A stretch of 64,000 bases of DNA from Flagellimonas aequoris (GTDB taxonomy: Bacteria > Bacteroidota > Bacteroidia > Flavobacteriales > Flavobacteriaceae): assembly GCF_003584165.1 (NCBI RefSeq), contig NZ_QXFJ01000030.1, forward strand, positions 744,001 through 808,000, given 5' to 3'. Below are positions 9,109-18,558 of this stretch, piece by piece (position 1 is the stretch's first letter; every line of letters starts with the position of its first letter). A program made the translations under genes and the position numbers. The notes below the pieces were generated by a model. The model was not told where the DNA came from, searched no databases, and saw nothing but the letters and a program-made list of their open reading frames with translations.

Positions 9109-10056
9109 ATGCTAGCAAGAGTAGCCAACAACCTGTTCTGGATGGGCAGGTATATTGAACGGGCCGAGCACGTGGCCCGTTTTATGAACGTGAATTATTT
9201 TTCTTCTTTGGATGCGCCCAACCAATTGTCCCAATCCAGGCAATTTGTGCTTCGGTCCATGTTGTTTATGGTCGGGGACCCTGTGTACGACGACTCCCTT
9301 GAACTGGATGAGGAAAGCGTGCTGTATGATATTGGATTGAATCCCGAAAAAAACTTTTCTATTATAAGTAGCATTAAGACCGCAAGGGAGAACGCCAATA
9401 GCTCACGTGATTTGATTTCCACGGAATTGTACGAAAGCTTGAACAAGTTCTATCACTTTGTGATGAACTATTCCAGGGAATTATTTGTGAAAACGAATCT
9501 GTACGATTTCACCGTGAACGTCACCGAAATGACAGCTGTACTGAGAGGAAAGATACGGGGTACGCTTTTACATGATGAAGTATATGCCATCATCATGTTG
9601 GGTGTCAACATTGAACGGGCCATTCAGGTAACCCGCATCATCAATACCAAATTCAACGATGCCCTTATGGCTCAAGGAAGCTATGGAGACACCATTGGCA
9701 ATAGTTTTGAATGGAGCACCTTACTCAAATGCGCCGAAAGCTATGATATGATGCGTCGATTGTATAAAAAGTCGCCCAACAGCACCTCTACCATGGAGTT
9801 TCTGATCCTTAACGGTAGATGCCCCCGTTCCTTCATGAACTGCATCAACCAAGTGTACAAACACATTCAGGAACTGGACAAAAAAGTGGAATATGAGAAA
9901 AGTTCCACGGCCTTTATGGTCGGAAAAATAAGGGCGGAGTTCGAGTTTAAACAAATTGAGGAGATTCAGGACGACATTCAGGGCAACTTGGATATGATCC
10001 TTAATAAAATGTTCAAAATTAGTGAGAACATGGAGAAGGAATTCTTCAACTACTAA
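9109..10056 (+). CDS. Alpha-E domain-containing protein
   Basis: 315 residues, almost wholly helical. The start MLARVANNLFWMGRYIERAEHVAR is the diagnostic N-terminus of the alpha-E (DUF403) family. These proteins have no proven activity but occur nearly always beside a permuted ATP-grasp and a transglutaminase-like protein, as here, so they are thought to be part of the same peptide-forming complex. The gene starts 7 bases after the ATP-grasp stop. Confidence 0.93.
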   Translation: MLARVANNLFWMGRYIERAEHVARFMNVNYFSSLDAPNQLSQSRQFVLRSMLFMVGDPVYDDSLELDEESVLYDIGLNPEKNFSIISSIKTARENANSSRDLISTELYESLNKFYHFVMNYSRELFVKTNLYDFTVNVTEMTAVLRGKIRGTLLHDEVYAIIMLGVNIERAIQVTRIINTKFNDALMAQGSYGDTIGNSFEWSTLLKCAESYDMMRRLYKKSPNSTSTMEFLILNGRCPRSFMNCINQVYKHIQELDKKVEYEKSSTAFMVGKIRAEFEFKQIEEIQDDIQGNLDMILNKMFKISENMEKEFFNY

Positions 10057-10085
10057 CTAACTTGGCAGGATTGAATTGCGCTCAC

Positions 10086-10952
10086 ATGTTCTATGAATAT
10101 GAAATAGATTATGATACCCAGAACTCCTATGAAAAAGGGCTGAGCGAGGCCTTTTGGCAGTTCATGGTGATTCCTGAGGACAACGACACCCAAGAGGTCA
10201 CCTACTGGCATTTTGAGAACGATCTAGGGGAACGGAACAGTGTTTCAGAGAATGGATTGGGTTTTAAAACGGTACAGGTGCGGTCCAAAAGAGTTATTGA
10301 CCATATCAAGTTCAATGCACATTTCAAACTGAAAAAGAAAGAAATCAACCCCTTTGATTTTGATCTACCCTTAAACTTAAATGATGAAATTGAGATTTTG
10401 AACAGTCTCGATTTCAAGGTGGACCATGAACCCTACTTGAGAAAAACCAGACTCACCATCCTTCCCGAACAACACAGGGACATATTCCTTTTCGATTCCG
10501 ATAAATCCGTATTCGAGAATTTAACGGACCTAAATTATTGGGCATTCGGACATCTTTATTTTAAAGTTGGGGTCACCGATGTGGATACCCCTTTGGCGGA
10601 AATCATCGAAAAAAGACATGGGGTATGCCAAGATTTCACCCACCTGTTCTGTGCCATTGCCAAACACAACGGTATTCCCTGTAGATATGTCTCCGGATAC
10701 CTGCATCAGGGCATTGGTTTTTTTGGGGATTCCCAAATGCATGCTTGGGCCGAGGCCTTTGTTCCCAATGTGGGTTGGATAGGGTTCGACCCCACGAACA
10801 ACCTTTTGGCCAACCACAACCACATAAAGGTTTGCCATGGTAAGGATTACAACGATTGTGCACCTTTGAAAGGCGTTGTCTATACCTTGGGAAACAACGA
10901 GACCAAATATTCCGTACTCGTAAAAACTGCAGAAGAACAGCAGCAACAATAG
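10086..10952 (+). CDS. Transglutaminase-like cysteine peptidase family protein
   Basis: 288 residues. An N-terminal beta domain (residues about 1-150) precedes the transglutaminase core, with the triad cysteine in GVCQDFTHLF, histidine in MHAWAEAFVP and aspartate in GFDPTNN. ATG 10086 (MFYEYEIDYDTQN) is preferred to a TTG at 10062. Third gene of the ATP-grasp/alpha-E operon, 29 bases after alpha-E. In this context the protein may cleave or transfer peptide bonds made by the ATP-grasp enzyme, possibly to shape a peptide tag; that is inference. No signal peptide, so cytoplasmic. Confidence 0.9.
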   Translation: MFYEYEIDYDTQNSYEKGLSEAFWQFMVIPEDNDTQEVTYWHFENDLGERNSVSENGLGFKTVQVRSKRVIDHIKFNAHFKLKKKEINPFDFDLPLNLNDEIEILNSLDFKVDHEPYLRKTRLTILPEQHRDIFLFDSDKSVFENLTDLNYWAFGHLYFKVGVTDVDTPLAEIIEKRHGVCQDFTHLFCAIAKHNGIPCRYVSGYLHQGIGFFGDSQMHAWAEAFVPNVGWIGFDPTNNLLANHNHIKVCHGKDYNDCAPLKGVVYTLGNNETKYSVLVKTAEEQQQQ

Positions 10953-10977
10953 ATTATTTTATCTGCCGAAAGAAACC

Positions 10978-10985
10978 TATTTTTG
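10978..10985 (+). promoter_or_regulatory. -7 promoter box of prfB
   Basis: TATTTTTG matches TAnnTTTG, 16 bases before the prfB ATG, in the 49-base gap after the transglutaminase gene. It suggests prfB has its own promoter. No clear -33 element. Confidence 0.4.
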
Positions 10986-11001
10986 CCCCAAAATTCAATT
11001 C

Positions 11002-12100
11002 ATGGTAACTACAGATCACCAGAAAGATCTTATTGAGCGCCTTGGTGCGTTAAGGAGGTATCTTTGACATCGATGCCAAACTTATCGAAATAGAAAACGA
11101 GGAGGAAAAAACACTCGAACCCGGTTTTTGGGACAATCCACAAGAAGCCCAAATTCAAATGCAGACACTTAAATCCAAAAAGAAATGGGTAGAAGACTTT
11201 AATGAGGCTGAGGCCTTGGTCGGAGACCTTGAGGTGCTTATGGAGTTCCAGCAAGCTGGTGAGGTCACTGAGGCCGAAGTGGAACAGCAATACAAAAAAG
11301 CTGTCGACCTTATTGAAAACCTTGAGTTCAAAAACATGCTTTCGGATGAAGGTGATGAACTAACGGCCGTACTCCAGATTACCGCAGGTGCCGGGGGTAC
11401 CGAAAGTTGTGATTGGGCTTCCATGTTGATGCGGATGTACTTGATGTGGGCCGAGAAACATAAATACAAGGTCAAGGAACTCAACTATCAGGAAGGTGAT
11501 GTGGCCGGTGTAAAGACTGTAACCTTGGAGATTGAGGGTGAATATGCCTTTGGGTGGTTAAAAGGCGAAAACGGTGTGCACCGTTTGGTGCGCATCTCCC
11601 CTTTTGACAGCAATGCCAAAAGGCACACTTCTTTTGCATCCGTTTATGTGTATCCCTTGGTTGATGATACTATCGAAATCGAAATCAATCCCGCCGACAT
11701 TGAAATCACCACGGCCCGTTCCAGTGGCGCCGGTGGACAGAACGTAAACAAGGTGGAAACCAAAGTACAGTTGTTCCACAAACCTACGGGCATCCAAATT
11801 TCTTGTTCCGATTCCCGTTCACAGCACGACAACCGAGCAACCGCCATGAAGATGTTGAAATCACAGTTGTATGAAATAGAACTGCGTAAAAAGCAAGAAG
11901 CACGGGCTGAAATAGAATCTTCCAAGATGAAAATCGAGTGGGGATCACAGATCAGGAACTACGTGATGCATCCCTACAAATTGGTGAAGGATGTGCGTAC
12001 CGCTGAAGAAACTGGCAACGTGGATGCCGTAATGGATGGGGATATTGATGCCTTTTTAAAGGCCTACCTGATGATGATGGGCCAAAAGCAGGAAGAATAA
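11002..12100 (+). CDS. prfB: Peptide chain release factor 2 with programmed +1 frameshift
   Basis: Release factor 2 ends translation at UGA and UAA. The reading frame starts at ATG 11002 ([21 protein letters not shown]), meets an in-frame TGA at 11065-11067, and continues in the +1 frame from GAC at 11066 ([15 protein letters not shown]) to the stop at 12100, i.e. join(11002-11064, 11066-12100), 365 residues as expected. The codon-recognition tripeptide SPF is in [15 protein letters not shown] and the peptidyl-tRNA hydrolysis motif GGQ in [15 protein letters not shown]. The frameshift lets RF2 control its own level: scarce RF2 lets the ribosome slip, plentiful RF2 stops it at UGA. Followed by arsC in the same direction. 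Confidence 0.97.
11053..11068 (+). other. prfB +1 recoding site
   Basis: AGGAGG (11053-11058), a 3-base spacer, the slippery CTT and TGA followed by C. This is the classic arrangement known from E. coli prfB, where an internal Shine-Dalgarno-like sequence pairs with 16S rRNA and pushes the ribosome forward. It is notable because Bacteroidetes ribosomes are reported to hide the anti-Shine-Dalgarno sequence during initiation. Confidence 0.95.
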
Positions 12101-12136
12101 TTTAAATGCGGGCATCTGATGTCTGAAAAAATAAAA

Positions 12137-12478
12137 ATGATCAAAATATATCATAACCCCCGGTGTGGGAAATCAAGGGAGGGATTGCAGATTCTGGAAA
12201 ATTCCGGGAAGGATTTTGAAATCATCAAATATTTGGAGGATGTACCTACCAAAGAAGAACTTAAAACCCTGTTAGGGTATTTGGGCATTGCCCCCATAGA
12301 TTTGGTTCGCCAAAACGAAACCATTTGGAAAGAAAAGTTCAAGGGCAAAAAGCTATCCGATGACGATATTTTGGAAGCCATGGCCAAGAATCCCAAACTC
12401 ATTGAACGCCCCATCGTAGTGGTTGGAAAAAAAGCGGTCATTGGCAGGCCTCCAGAAAAAATCAACACCTTGTTATAA
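12137..12478 (+). CDS. ArsC/Spx family protein, glutaredoxin-type arsenate reductase-like
   Basis: 113 residues from ATG 12137 (MIKIYHNPRCGKSREGL); an ATG at 12119 would add six residues. Thioredoxin fold with the single catalytic cysteine in NPRCGKSR and the arginine of ERPIVV, both needed in ArsC for arsenate reduction with glutathione-type partners. No arsenic operon genes (arsB, acr3, arsR) are near, and in flavobacteria such stand-alone proteins may instead have general redox roles. Lies 36 bases after prfB and may be read through from it. Confidence 0.88.
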   Translation: MIKIYHNPRCGKSREGLQILENSGKDFEIIKYLEDVPTKEELKTLLGYLGIAPIDLVRQNETIWKEKFKGKKLSDDDILEAMAKNPKLIERPIVVVGKKAVIGRPPEKINTLL

Positions 12479-12546
12479 TATTGATTGCCAGTGGAATTTA
12501 ACATTCAATTTTCGTAATACATGTTACTAAATCATATCTTTAAAAT

Positions 12547-13026
12547 ATGAAAAACATAAAGACCCTAATCGTTTTATCCTTTGTTTTGGGATTGTTGTCC
12601 GTAAATGATGTTGCCGCCCAATATGGATACGGTTATGGATCCCCTTATGGTGGGCGTTATGGGAGACAGCAGAGTATGGTGCCCAACGGCGGACCTACCG
12701 AATCCAAAAAGGATGAAACCCCGCCGACTGCCGAAGAAATCGTCGACGGGCAAATGCCCTCGATTTCCGAAGAGTTGGGTTTGGATCCCTTTGAACAAGC
12801 TGTCGTAAGAACTGCACTATTACAATCCGTTCAACAAAAAATTGAACTCCACATCCTGGAATTGGAGCCCCTTAAGATGAAGGAAGAGTACCAAAAAATC
12901 GACAGCAAAATGCTGGAGGAGTTGAAAATGGGCCTTCCAGAGGAAAAATATAACGCTTTTATAACACTACAGGAAAACAGCTTCAAAACCAAAAACAAGA
13001 AAAAGAAGAAAAATAAAAAGGATTAA
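12547..13026 (+). CDS. Secreted hypothetical protein, Gly/Tyr-rich then Lys-rich
   Basis: 159 residues with a signal peptide (residues 1-24, ending VNDVAAQ). The mature N-terminus is rich in Gly and Tyr (YGYGYGSPYGGRYGRQQ), the middle is helical (residues about 70-140, with DPFEQAVVRTALLQSVQQKI), and the tail is a run of Lys and Asn. I do not recognise a family. The helical part with regular acidic residues recalls small periplasmic proteins of flavobacteria. It sits alone between arsC and a TonB receptor gene, about 100 bases before the latter. Confidence 0.75.
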   Translation: MKNIKTLIVLSFVLGLLSVNDVAAQYGYGYGSPYGGRYGRQQSMVPNGGPTESKKDETPPTAEEIVDGQMPSISEELGLDPFEQAVVRTALLQSVQQKIELHILELEPLKMKEEYQKIDSKMLEELKMGLPEEKYNAFITLQENSFKTKNKKKKKNKKD

Positions 13027-13127
13027 CAATTCTTTAAGGTCATTCGCAGGCCCAAACATGTTGTTGGGAGACAAATATTTCTTCCCTACTTTTTTTCCGC
13101 ACATTTTTGCCCCACTAAATTTAAACT

Positions 13128-15611
13128 ATGCATAGGATTGTTATCCCATTGCTGTTACTGACCTTATCCACAATCAAAGGACAAGTAAGGCAAAATGAGC
13201 AAAACATAACCATATCTGGTAAAGTTATTGATGCCGAGTCTGGTCAACCCCTGGAGTATGCAACTTTTGTCCTTCAGGATGCCGACAATCCCGACAAAGT
13301 CACAGGAGGTATTACGGATACATCCGGTGAATTTTCCATTGAAACAGCCCCAGGCAAGTATAATATCAGGGTAGAGTTTCTTTCTTTCAAAACCTATTCC
13401 TTAAATGGACAAAACTATACTTCCTCAACAAATTTGGGCCCAATTCGCCTTGAAGCGGATGTTGCACAATTGGAAGCTGTAGAGGTTGTGGGGGAACGAA
13501 CCACAGTAGAAGTCAGACTGGACAAAAAAATCTACAATATTGGGAAGGACATCACCACGAGCGGAGGAAACGTAAGCGATGCCCTGAACAACATCCCCTC
13601 TGTTTCTGTGGATGTGGAAGGTGCCATCAGCCTTCGTGGCAATGACAACGTTAGGATCTTGATCAATGGTAAACCTTCTGCCTTGGCCGGTTTTGGTTCT
13701 ACTGATATTTTGCAACAATTGCCCGCGGATGCCATTGAAAAAGTGGAAGTGATCACCAGTCCATCGGCCCGATATGATGCCGAAGGAACTGCAGGTATCC
13801 TGAATATCGTGCTCAAAAAAGAAAAAACATTGGGTATCAACGGATCCGTGAACACTACGGTCGGTGTGCCCTTCAATGCCAGGGTGACCACCAATTTCAA
13901 TATCAGGACCGAAAAGTTCAATATTTTCAACACCCTGGGTTATTTTCATAGGGAATCTCCTGGAAGTGGTTTGAACGACAACCGATATTTTTCCGATGCC
14001 AGTGATTTTGACAGAATCATCGAGGATAGGGACATTACCCGAAACGATGACGGATTCAATATCAATATTGGGATGGAGTATTTCCTGACTGATAAGTCCT
14101 CTGTTACCGGTAGCTTTTTCTACAGATGGTCAGATGAGAACGATGTGACCGAAAACGACAACCAACGGTTTACGGATGGCGATTTAAACAGTAGAACTTT
14201 AAGGACCGAAGATCAAGCACAAAAAGAAAATAGTAGACAGTTTTCCTTGAACTACACGAACAATATCAATGATGAAGGCCACAAATTGACCGCCGACCTT
14301 CAGTATTCGTATGACAATGAAGATGGATTGACGGGAATACAGGAAAACAACACCATTCCCAACAACGATCTTCTGGCCTTGGAAAACATCTACGATAACC
14401 AGAAACAGGACGACTTTTTGGCGCAAATAGATTATGTGCTACCCATGGGTGATGCCCAGTTTGAGGCCGGTTACCGTGGGAATTTTGAGAAGGAGGTAAA
14501 CGATTATCAATTGGATACCCTAAACCAGAATACCGGACAGTTTGAGACCAATTACGATCTTACCAATGTATTTACCTATCGTGAAAACGTGAATGCCCTG
14601 TATACCCAATACGGCAACAAATACGGTAAGTTCTCCGTGTTGTTGGGTCTTCGTTTGGAAAATACCCAAATGAAGGGAAATGTGGACGCCAACATCGATA
14701 GCGAAGCCTTACAGGAAATTATAGGACAGGATGTGGATCTTAATTTTGATAAGAATTATTTGGGACTTTTCCCTACCGTCAACCTTATCTTTGAACTCTC
14801 CAAGACACAGAACATTTCCGTTGGGTACAACCGAAGGATCAATAGGCCACGCGGCTGGTTTATCAATCCTTTTCCTTCCAGATCTAGTAGAACGAATGTT
14901 TTTCAGGGGAATCCGGATTTAGATCCGGCCTATGCCAATGCCTATGATATTGGGTATATGAAAAGATGGAAAAAATTGACGCTTACCTCTTCCATCTATT
15001 ATCAAAAAGAAACAAGGTCTTTTGAATTCATTAGGGAAGAAACGGGACAAGTAACTTCAGATGGGATTCAGATCATACGGTCATTGCCCATCAACCTATC
15101 CACCAACGAACGTATTGGAGCGGAAGCAGGTGTTATTTACAGCCCAGCCAAATGGTGGCGATTGAACAGTAGCTTTAACTTTTTCACCTTCACTTCGGAT
15201 GGTGAGTTCAACGGGGTTGAGTATGGGACCACCAATTCAAGCTGGTTTGCCAGATTGAGCTCCAAGTTTACCCTCCCTGCTAAAATTGAGCTTCAGGCCA
15301 ATTCGTTTTACATGGGTCCACGACAAACGGCACAAAGTGATACCAAAGGCATGTTCTCCATGAACCTGGCCATGAGCAAGGATGTGTTCAAGGATAAGGC
15401 CACGGTTTCCTTGAATGTGAGCGATGTGTTCAATTCAAGAAAAAGAAGATCCTTTACCGAAACACCTACTTTTACCTCGGATAGTGAATTTCAATGGAGA
15501 AAAAGACAAATAAACCTTTCTTTTATCTATCGTTTCAATCAACCTAAGGAGAAAAACAACCGAAGAGGGCCACAAGAGGACGGCGAAGAAGAGAGACAGT
15601 TTGAAGGATAA
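13128..15611 (+). CDS. TonB-dependent receptor, outer membrane beta-barrel family
   Basis: 827 residues. Signal peptide 1-19; carboxypeptidase-regulatory-like beta domain about 24-110 (ISGKVIDAESGQPLEYATF); plug about 115-235 with VSVDVEGAISLRGNDNVRIL and the closing GILNIVLKKEKT; then the barrel (OMP_b-brl_3 type) to the end. It belongs to the shorter, non-SusC TonB receptors without a neighbouring SusD, so the ligand is open (peptide, metal or other). The C-terminus is Arg/Glu-rich and lacks the usual aromatic end, as in many of these proteins. A hairpin terminator follows. Confidence 0.9.
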   Translation: MHRIVIPLLLLTLSTIKGQVRQNEQNITISGKVIDAESGQPLEYATFVLQDADNPDKVTGGITDTSGEFSIETAPGKYNIRVEFLSFKTYSLNGQNYTSSTNLGPIRLEADVAQLEAVEVVGERTTVEVRLDKKIYNIGKDITTSGGNVSDALNNIPSVSVDVEGAISLRGNDNVRILINGKPSALAGFGSTDILQQLPADAIEKVEVITSPSARYDAEGTAGILNIVLKKEKTLGINGSVNTTVGVPFNARVTTNFNIRTEKFNIFNTLGYFHRESPGSGLNDNRYFSDASDFDRIIEDRDITRNDDGFNINIGMEYFLTDKSSVTGSFFYRWSDENDVTENDNQRFTDGDLNSRTLRTEDQAQKENSRQFSLNYTNNINDEGHKLTADLQYSYDNEDGLTGIQENNTIPNNDLLALENIYDNQKQDDFLAQIDYVLPMGDAQFEAGYRGNFEKEVNDYQLDTLNQNTGQFETNYDLTNVFTYRENVNALYTQYGNKYGKFSVLLGLRLENTQMKGNVDANIDSEALQEIIGQDVDLNFDKNYLGLFPTVNLIFELSKTQNISVGYNRRINRPRGWFINPFPSRSSRTNVFQGNPDLDPAYANAYDIGYMKRWKKLTLTSSIYYQKETRSFEFIREETGQVTSDGIQIIRSLPINLSTNERIGAEAGVIYSPAKWWRLNSSFNFFTFTSDGEFNGVEYGTTNSSWFARLSSKFTLPAKIELQANSFYMGPRQTAQSDTKGMFSMNLAMSKDVFKDKATVSLNVSDVFNSRKRRSFTETPTFTSDSEFQWRKRQINLSFIYRFNQPKEKNNRRGPQEDGEEERQFEG

Positions 15612-15636
15612 ACCAACTGACCAACCTATACCAAAG

Positions 15637-15668
15637 AAAAAAAGAAGCCGAAATGGCTTCTTTTTTTA
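15637..15668 (+). terminator. Rho-independent terminator of the TonB receptor gene
   Basis: GAAGCC / GGCTTC stem with 5-base loop, extended by pairing of the flanking A-run and T-run. The loop and stem recur almost unchanged about 120 bases further on. Confidence 0.8.
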
Positions 15669-15760
15669 TGCTATAGTTTTACGCAAACTAATTTATTTTC
15701 AAATGCTTTTATGGTAGGTATAAGAGCTGTCACCATAAAAACACCCTATCTTTCAAAACA

Positions 15761-15787
15761 AAAAAGAAGCCAAATTGGCTTCTTTTA
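15761..15787. terminator. Bidirectional terminator hairpin
   Basis: AAAAGAAGCC (15762-15771) AAATT GGCTTCTTTT (15777-15786). It abuts the stop codon of the small membrane protein gene on the minus strand and can also stop plus-strand transcription. Between this and the previous hairpin I see no gene. Confidence 0.75.
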
Positions 15788-15964
15788 TTATTCTTCTAGT
15801 CTGGCCGCTTGCCTGGCCTCCTTTTTTTCTTTGTACAATTCCCTAAGGTTACCGATCAACCAATAAGGTACTACGAAGGTCAACAAGAAAATCATCAACC
15901 AAAAACCTATTGTCAAAATCGTTAAAAAAGCTAGAAAACCTAAATATTGGTCAAATTCGAACAT
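15788..15964 (-). CDS. Small single- or double-span membrane protein, hypothetical
   Basis: 58 residues from ATG 15964 (MFEFDQYLGFLAF). Residues about 8-40 are hydrophobic (two short spans or one long one, broken by VVPYWLIGN), then a charged, probably cytoplasmic tail with many Lys, Arg and Glu. I do not recognise a family. It has its own well-formed promoter and a terminator, which supports a real gene despite the size. Confidence 0.7.
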   Translation of the reverse strand: MFEFDQYLGFLAFLTILTIGFWLMIFLLTFVVPYWLIGNLRELYKEKKEARQAARLEE

Positions 15965-15985
15965 TTTTTTTTCCTTTAGATGTAG

Positions 15986-16017
15986 CAAAGATACAATGAA
16001 AAAATAGTTTTAAACAA
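15986..16017 (-). promoter_or_regulatory. Promoter of the small membrane protein gene
   Basis: TATCTTTG on the minus strand (15986-15993) with TTG (16015-16017) 21 bases upstream, a good match to the flavobacterial promoter. The -7 box ends 21 bases before the ATG at 15964. Confidence 0.6.
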
Positions 16018-16032
16018 GGCCTCTTTTAAATT

Positions 16033-16926
16033 TTATGCGTTTTTCGAGCCAAAAAGTCTTTTCCTCAAAGTACCAAAAGCTGCTACGACACCTACGGCAA
16101 TAATCTTCCAAAATTTGAGCAATGCAGCAAAGAACCCTACTTTGGCCAATACTTTGCCTGCAATCAATCCGCCTATACCGTAAGCTGCCACTTCGTCAAA
16201 ATCTGGATCAAAATCCGAATAACGATTACCCGGATTGAATTCGGCACTGGATATGACCCTGTCTATGTTGTTCTGTACCAGATGTAATTTATCCATATCG
16301 CTGATGGCGTTCAGGTTCAAATATCCTTTTCTGCCCAATACCCTAATGTTGTAGTTGAGGGTGTTCATATCCATCCCTTCAAATTTTATCTCCTTGGCCC
16401 AATGCAATTTTTTGGCATTGTGGTCATAAAAAGGTTCAGCTGCCCATCCAACAATATCCGCGGTGGGATACCCCTGTTTTTTGCGCTCCTTGTTTTCTTC
16501 GATGGCACTCTCTTGCATATCTTCCAAAAGGTCATCATAATCAATATCGTCCGCATCGTCATCATCAATATAACCTTCTTCTGAGTAGGTGATTTCGATG
16601 GCATAGGTAAAATCATCGCCCAAAACGGAAATATCCTCGGGAAACAACATGCCTAAAGTTTCGGATGGCGGATTGCCCCAAAGTTCCGTAAGTACGTGTT
16701 GGCTCTGTTGGCCGTCCAAATATTTAAAGCCTTCGGGCACATGTAGTGTGGCAAGATCATTCCCAAGTTGTATGTTACCTTTCTGGAAAGTATAGGAATT
16801 ATTGATGCTGTCCAGAATTTTTAAATAGATTTCTTCGTCCAATTCAAGACCTGTATCGGTTGAATCTGTTTGCGAGAAGACATGGGAAATACATAGCAAA
16901 AATGCTAAAATGGTTAAGTTTTTCAT
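16033..16926 (-). CDS. DUF2167 domain-containing membrane protein
   Basis: 297 residues from ATG 16926, which begins a signal peptide MKNLTILAFLLCISHVFSQ. The extracytoplasmic part (about 25-245) contains LGNDLATLHVPEGFKYLDG and ILVLGRKGYLNL-like stretches typical of DUF2167 (NIRVLGRKGYLNLNA is visible near residue 205), and YPTADIVGWAAEPFYD. A C-terminal region with one or two membrane spans (IGGLIAGKVLAKVGFFAALL, FWKIIAVGVVAAFG) ends in KRLFG. The function of DUF2167 is unknown. A longer start at 16944 has no signal-like beginning and is rejected. Confidence 0.88.
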   Translation of the reverse strand: MKNLTILAFLLCISHVFSQTDSTDTGLELDEEIYLKILDSINNSYTFQKGNIQLGNDLATLHVPEGFKYLDGQQSQHVLTELWGNPPSETLGMLFPEDISVLGDDFTYAIEITYSEEGYIDDDDADDIDYDDLLEDMQESAIEENKERKKQGYPTADIVGWAAEPFYDHNAKKLHWAKEIKFEGMDMNTLNYNIRVLGRKGYLNLNAISDMDKLHLVQNNIDRVISSAEFNPGNRYSDFDPDFDEVAAYGIGGLIAGKVLAKVGFFAALLKFWKIIAVGVVAAFGTLRKRLFGSKNA

Positions 16927-17048
16927 GGTTGGTGTTTTATACAAAGCCCAATTAAAACATAAAAGATGAAAGAAAAAAACTACAATGTCAATTTTAGTTG
17001 AAAAACAATATTATTCGGTTGACTTTTACATATGATACTATGATGGTT

Positions 17049-17056
17049 TATCTTTG
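17049..17056 (+). promoter_or_regulatory. -7 promoter box of fumC
   Basis: TATCTTTG, 26 bases before ATG 17083. The nearest TTG upstream (17019-17021) is 27 bases away, longer than usual, so the -33 part is uncertain. Confidence 0.45.
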
Positions 17057-17082
17057 TGGAACAACAAAATCATCATATTCCA

Positions 17083-18480
17083 ATGAGTTTCAGAATAGAA
17101 AAAGATACCATGGGCGAGGTGAAAGTGCCCGCGGACAAATATTGGGGTGCACAGACAGAACGCTCCAGAAACAATTTTAAAATCGGCACCCCTGCCTCCA
17201 TGCCGATGGACATCATCTACGGATTTGCCTATCTGAAAAAGGCCGCCGCTTATGCCAACCATGAGCTTGGTGTACTCAGTGTAGAAAAAAGAGACCTGAT
17301 CGCACAAGTCTGTGAGGAAATCCTGGAAGGGAAACTCGACGACCAATTTCCATTGGTAATCTGGCAAACAGGCTCCGGCACGCAAAGCAATATGAACGTG
17401 AACGAAGTAATTGCCAACAGGGCGCATGAAATTGCCGGAAAAAAAATTGGGGAAGGTGAAAAAACCATCCAACCCAATGATGATGTGAACAAAAGCCAAT
17501 CTTCCAATGATACCTTCCCGACCGGAATGCACATTGCGGCCTACAAGAAAATTGTGGAGGTCACCATCCCTGGTGTGGAGCGGCTCAAAAATACGTTGGA
17601 CAAAAAATCCAAAGAATTCAAGAATGTTGTGAAAATTGGCAGGACCCACCTAATGGATGCCACTCCCCTAACCTTGGGGCAGGAATTCTCCGGATATGTT
17701 TCACAACTGGAGCACGGCATCAAGGCCCTTAAAAACACCCTGGCCCATCTTGGAGAACTGGCTTTAGGTGGAACCGCTGTGGGTACTGGATTGAACACCC
17801 CAAAAGGGTATGATGTGCTTGTAGCCAAATACATTGCCAAGTTCACAGGCCAGCCTTTTGTTACGGCTGAAAATAAGTTCGAAGCTTTGGCCGCACATGA
17901 CGCCATTGTGGAGAGTCACGGGGCATTGAAACAATTAGCTGTTTCCTTAAACAAGATTGCGAATGATATTAGAATGATGGCCTCAGGTCCACGTTCCGGT
18001 ATCGGGGAGATCATTATTCCTGCCAACGAGCCCGGTAGCTCCATTATGCCCGGTAAGGTGAACCCAACACAGTGTGAAGCCTTGACCATGGTCTGTGCCC
18101 AAGTAATGGGCAACGATGTGGCCATTAGTGTAGGTGGAACCCAGGGACATTATGAGCTTAACGTGTTCAAGCCTGTAATGGCTGCCAATATTTTACAGTC
18201 GGCCCAATTGTTGGGCGATGCCTGCGTAAGTTTTGATGAACATTGCGCCATGGGTATTGAGCCGAACCACGAAGTGATCAAGACGCTTTTGAACAACTCT
18301 TTGATGCTTGTTACCGCCTTGAATACCAAAATAGGATACTATAAAGCAGCAGAAATTGCGAATACGGCCCATAAAAATGGTACCACATTAAGGGAGGAAG
18401 CCGTTAACCTTGGTTACGTTACCCCAGAAGAATATGATGCATGGGTACGTCCAGAGGATATGGTGGGCAGTTTGAAATAG
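17083..18480 (+). CDS. fumC: Class II fumarate hydratase
   Basis: 465 residues, the normal size. It interconverts fumarate and L-malate in the citric acid cycle, as a cytoplasmic homotetramer without iron-sulfur cluster. The start [22 protein letters not shown] is the family N-terminus; an upstream start at 17056 overlaps the promoter box. Signatures include [12 protein letters not shown], the catalytic-region [20 protein letters not shown]-like stretch (here [15 protein letters not shown]) and the superfamily signature [13 protein letters not shown]. The gene stands alone and ends in a strong terminator. Confidence 0.96.
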   Translation: MSFRIEKDTMGEVKVPADKYWGAQTERSRNNFKIGTPASMPMDIIYGFAYLKKAAAYANHELGVLSVEKRDLIAQVCEEILEGKLDDQFPLVIWQTGSGTQSNMNVNEVIANRAHEIAGKKIGEGEKTIQPNDDVNKSQSSNDTFPTGMHIAAYKKIVEVTIPGVERLKNTLDKKSKEFKNVVKIGRTHLMDATPLTLGQEFSGYVSQLEHGIKALKNTLAHLGELALGGTAVGTGLNTPKGYDVLVAKYIAKFTGQPFVTAENKFEALAAHDAIVESHGALKQLAVSLNKIANDIRMMASGPRSGIGEIIIPANEPGSSIMPGKVNPTQCEALTMVCAQVMGNDVAISVGGTQGHYELNVFKPVMAANILQSAQLLGDACVSFDEHCAMGIEPNHEVIKTLLNNSLMLVTALNTKIGYYKAAEIANTAHKNGTTLREEAVNLGYVTPEEYDAWVRPEDMVGSLK

Positions 18481-18504
18481 CTTTTCAAAAAATATTGAAG
18501 CATA

Positions 18505-18538
18505 AAAAAGGCCCGTCCAAATTTGGACGGGCCTTTTA
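18505..18538. terminator. Strong bidirectional terminator between convergent genes
   Basis: A near-complete palindrome: AAAAGGCCCGTCC and GGACGGGCCTTTT flank AAATTT. It serves fumC on the plus strand and the coiled-coil gene ending at 18559 on the minus strand. Confidence 0.9.
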
Positions 18539-18558
18539 TTTATGATGGATAGTGTGTA

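Noticed and set aside
11065-11067. prfB as a broken gene because of the in-frame TGA
   Set aside because: The stop is part of the standard RF2 frameshift site and the rest is full length.
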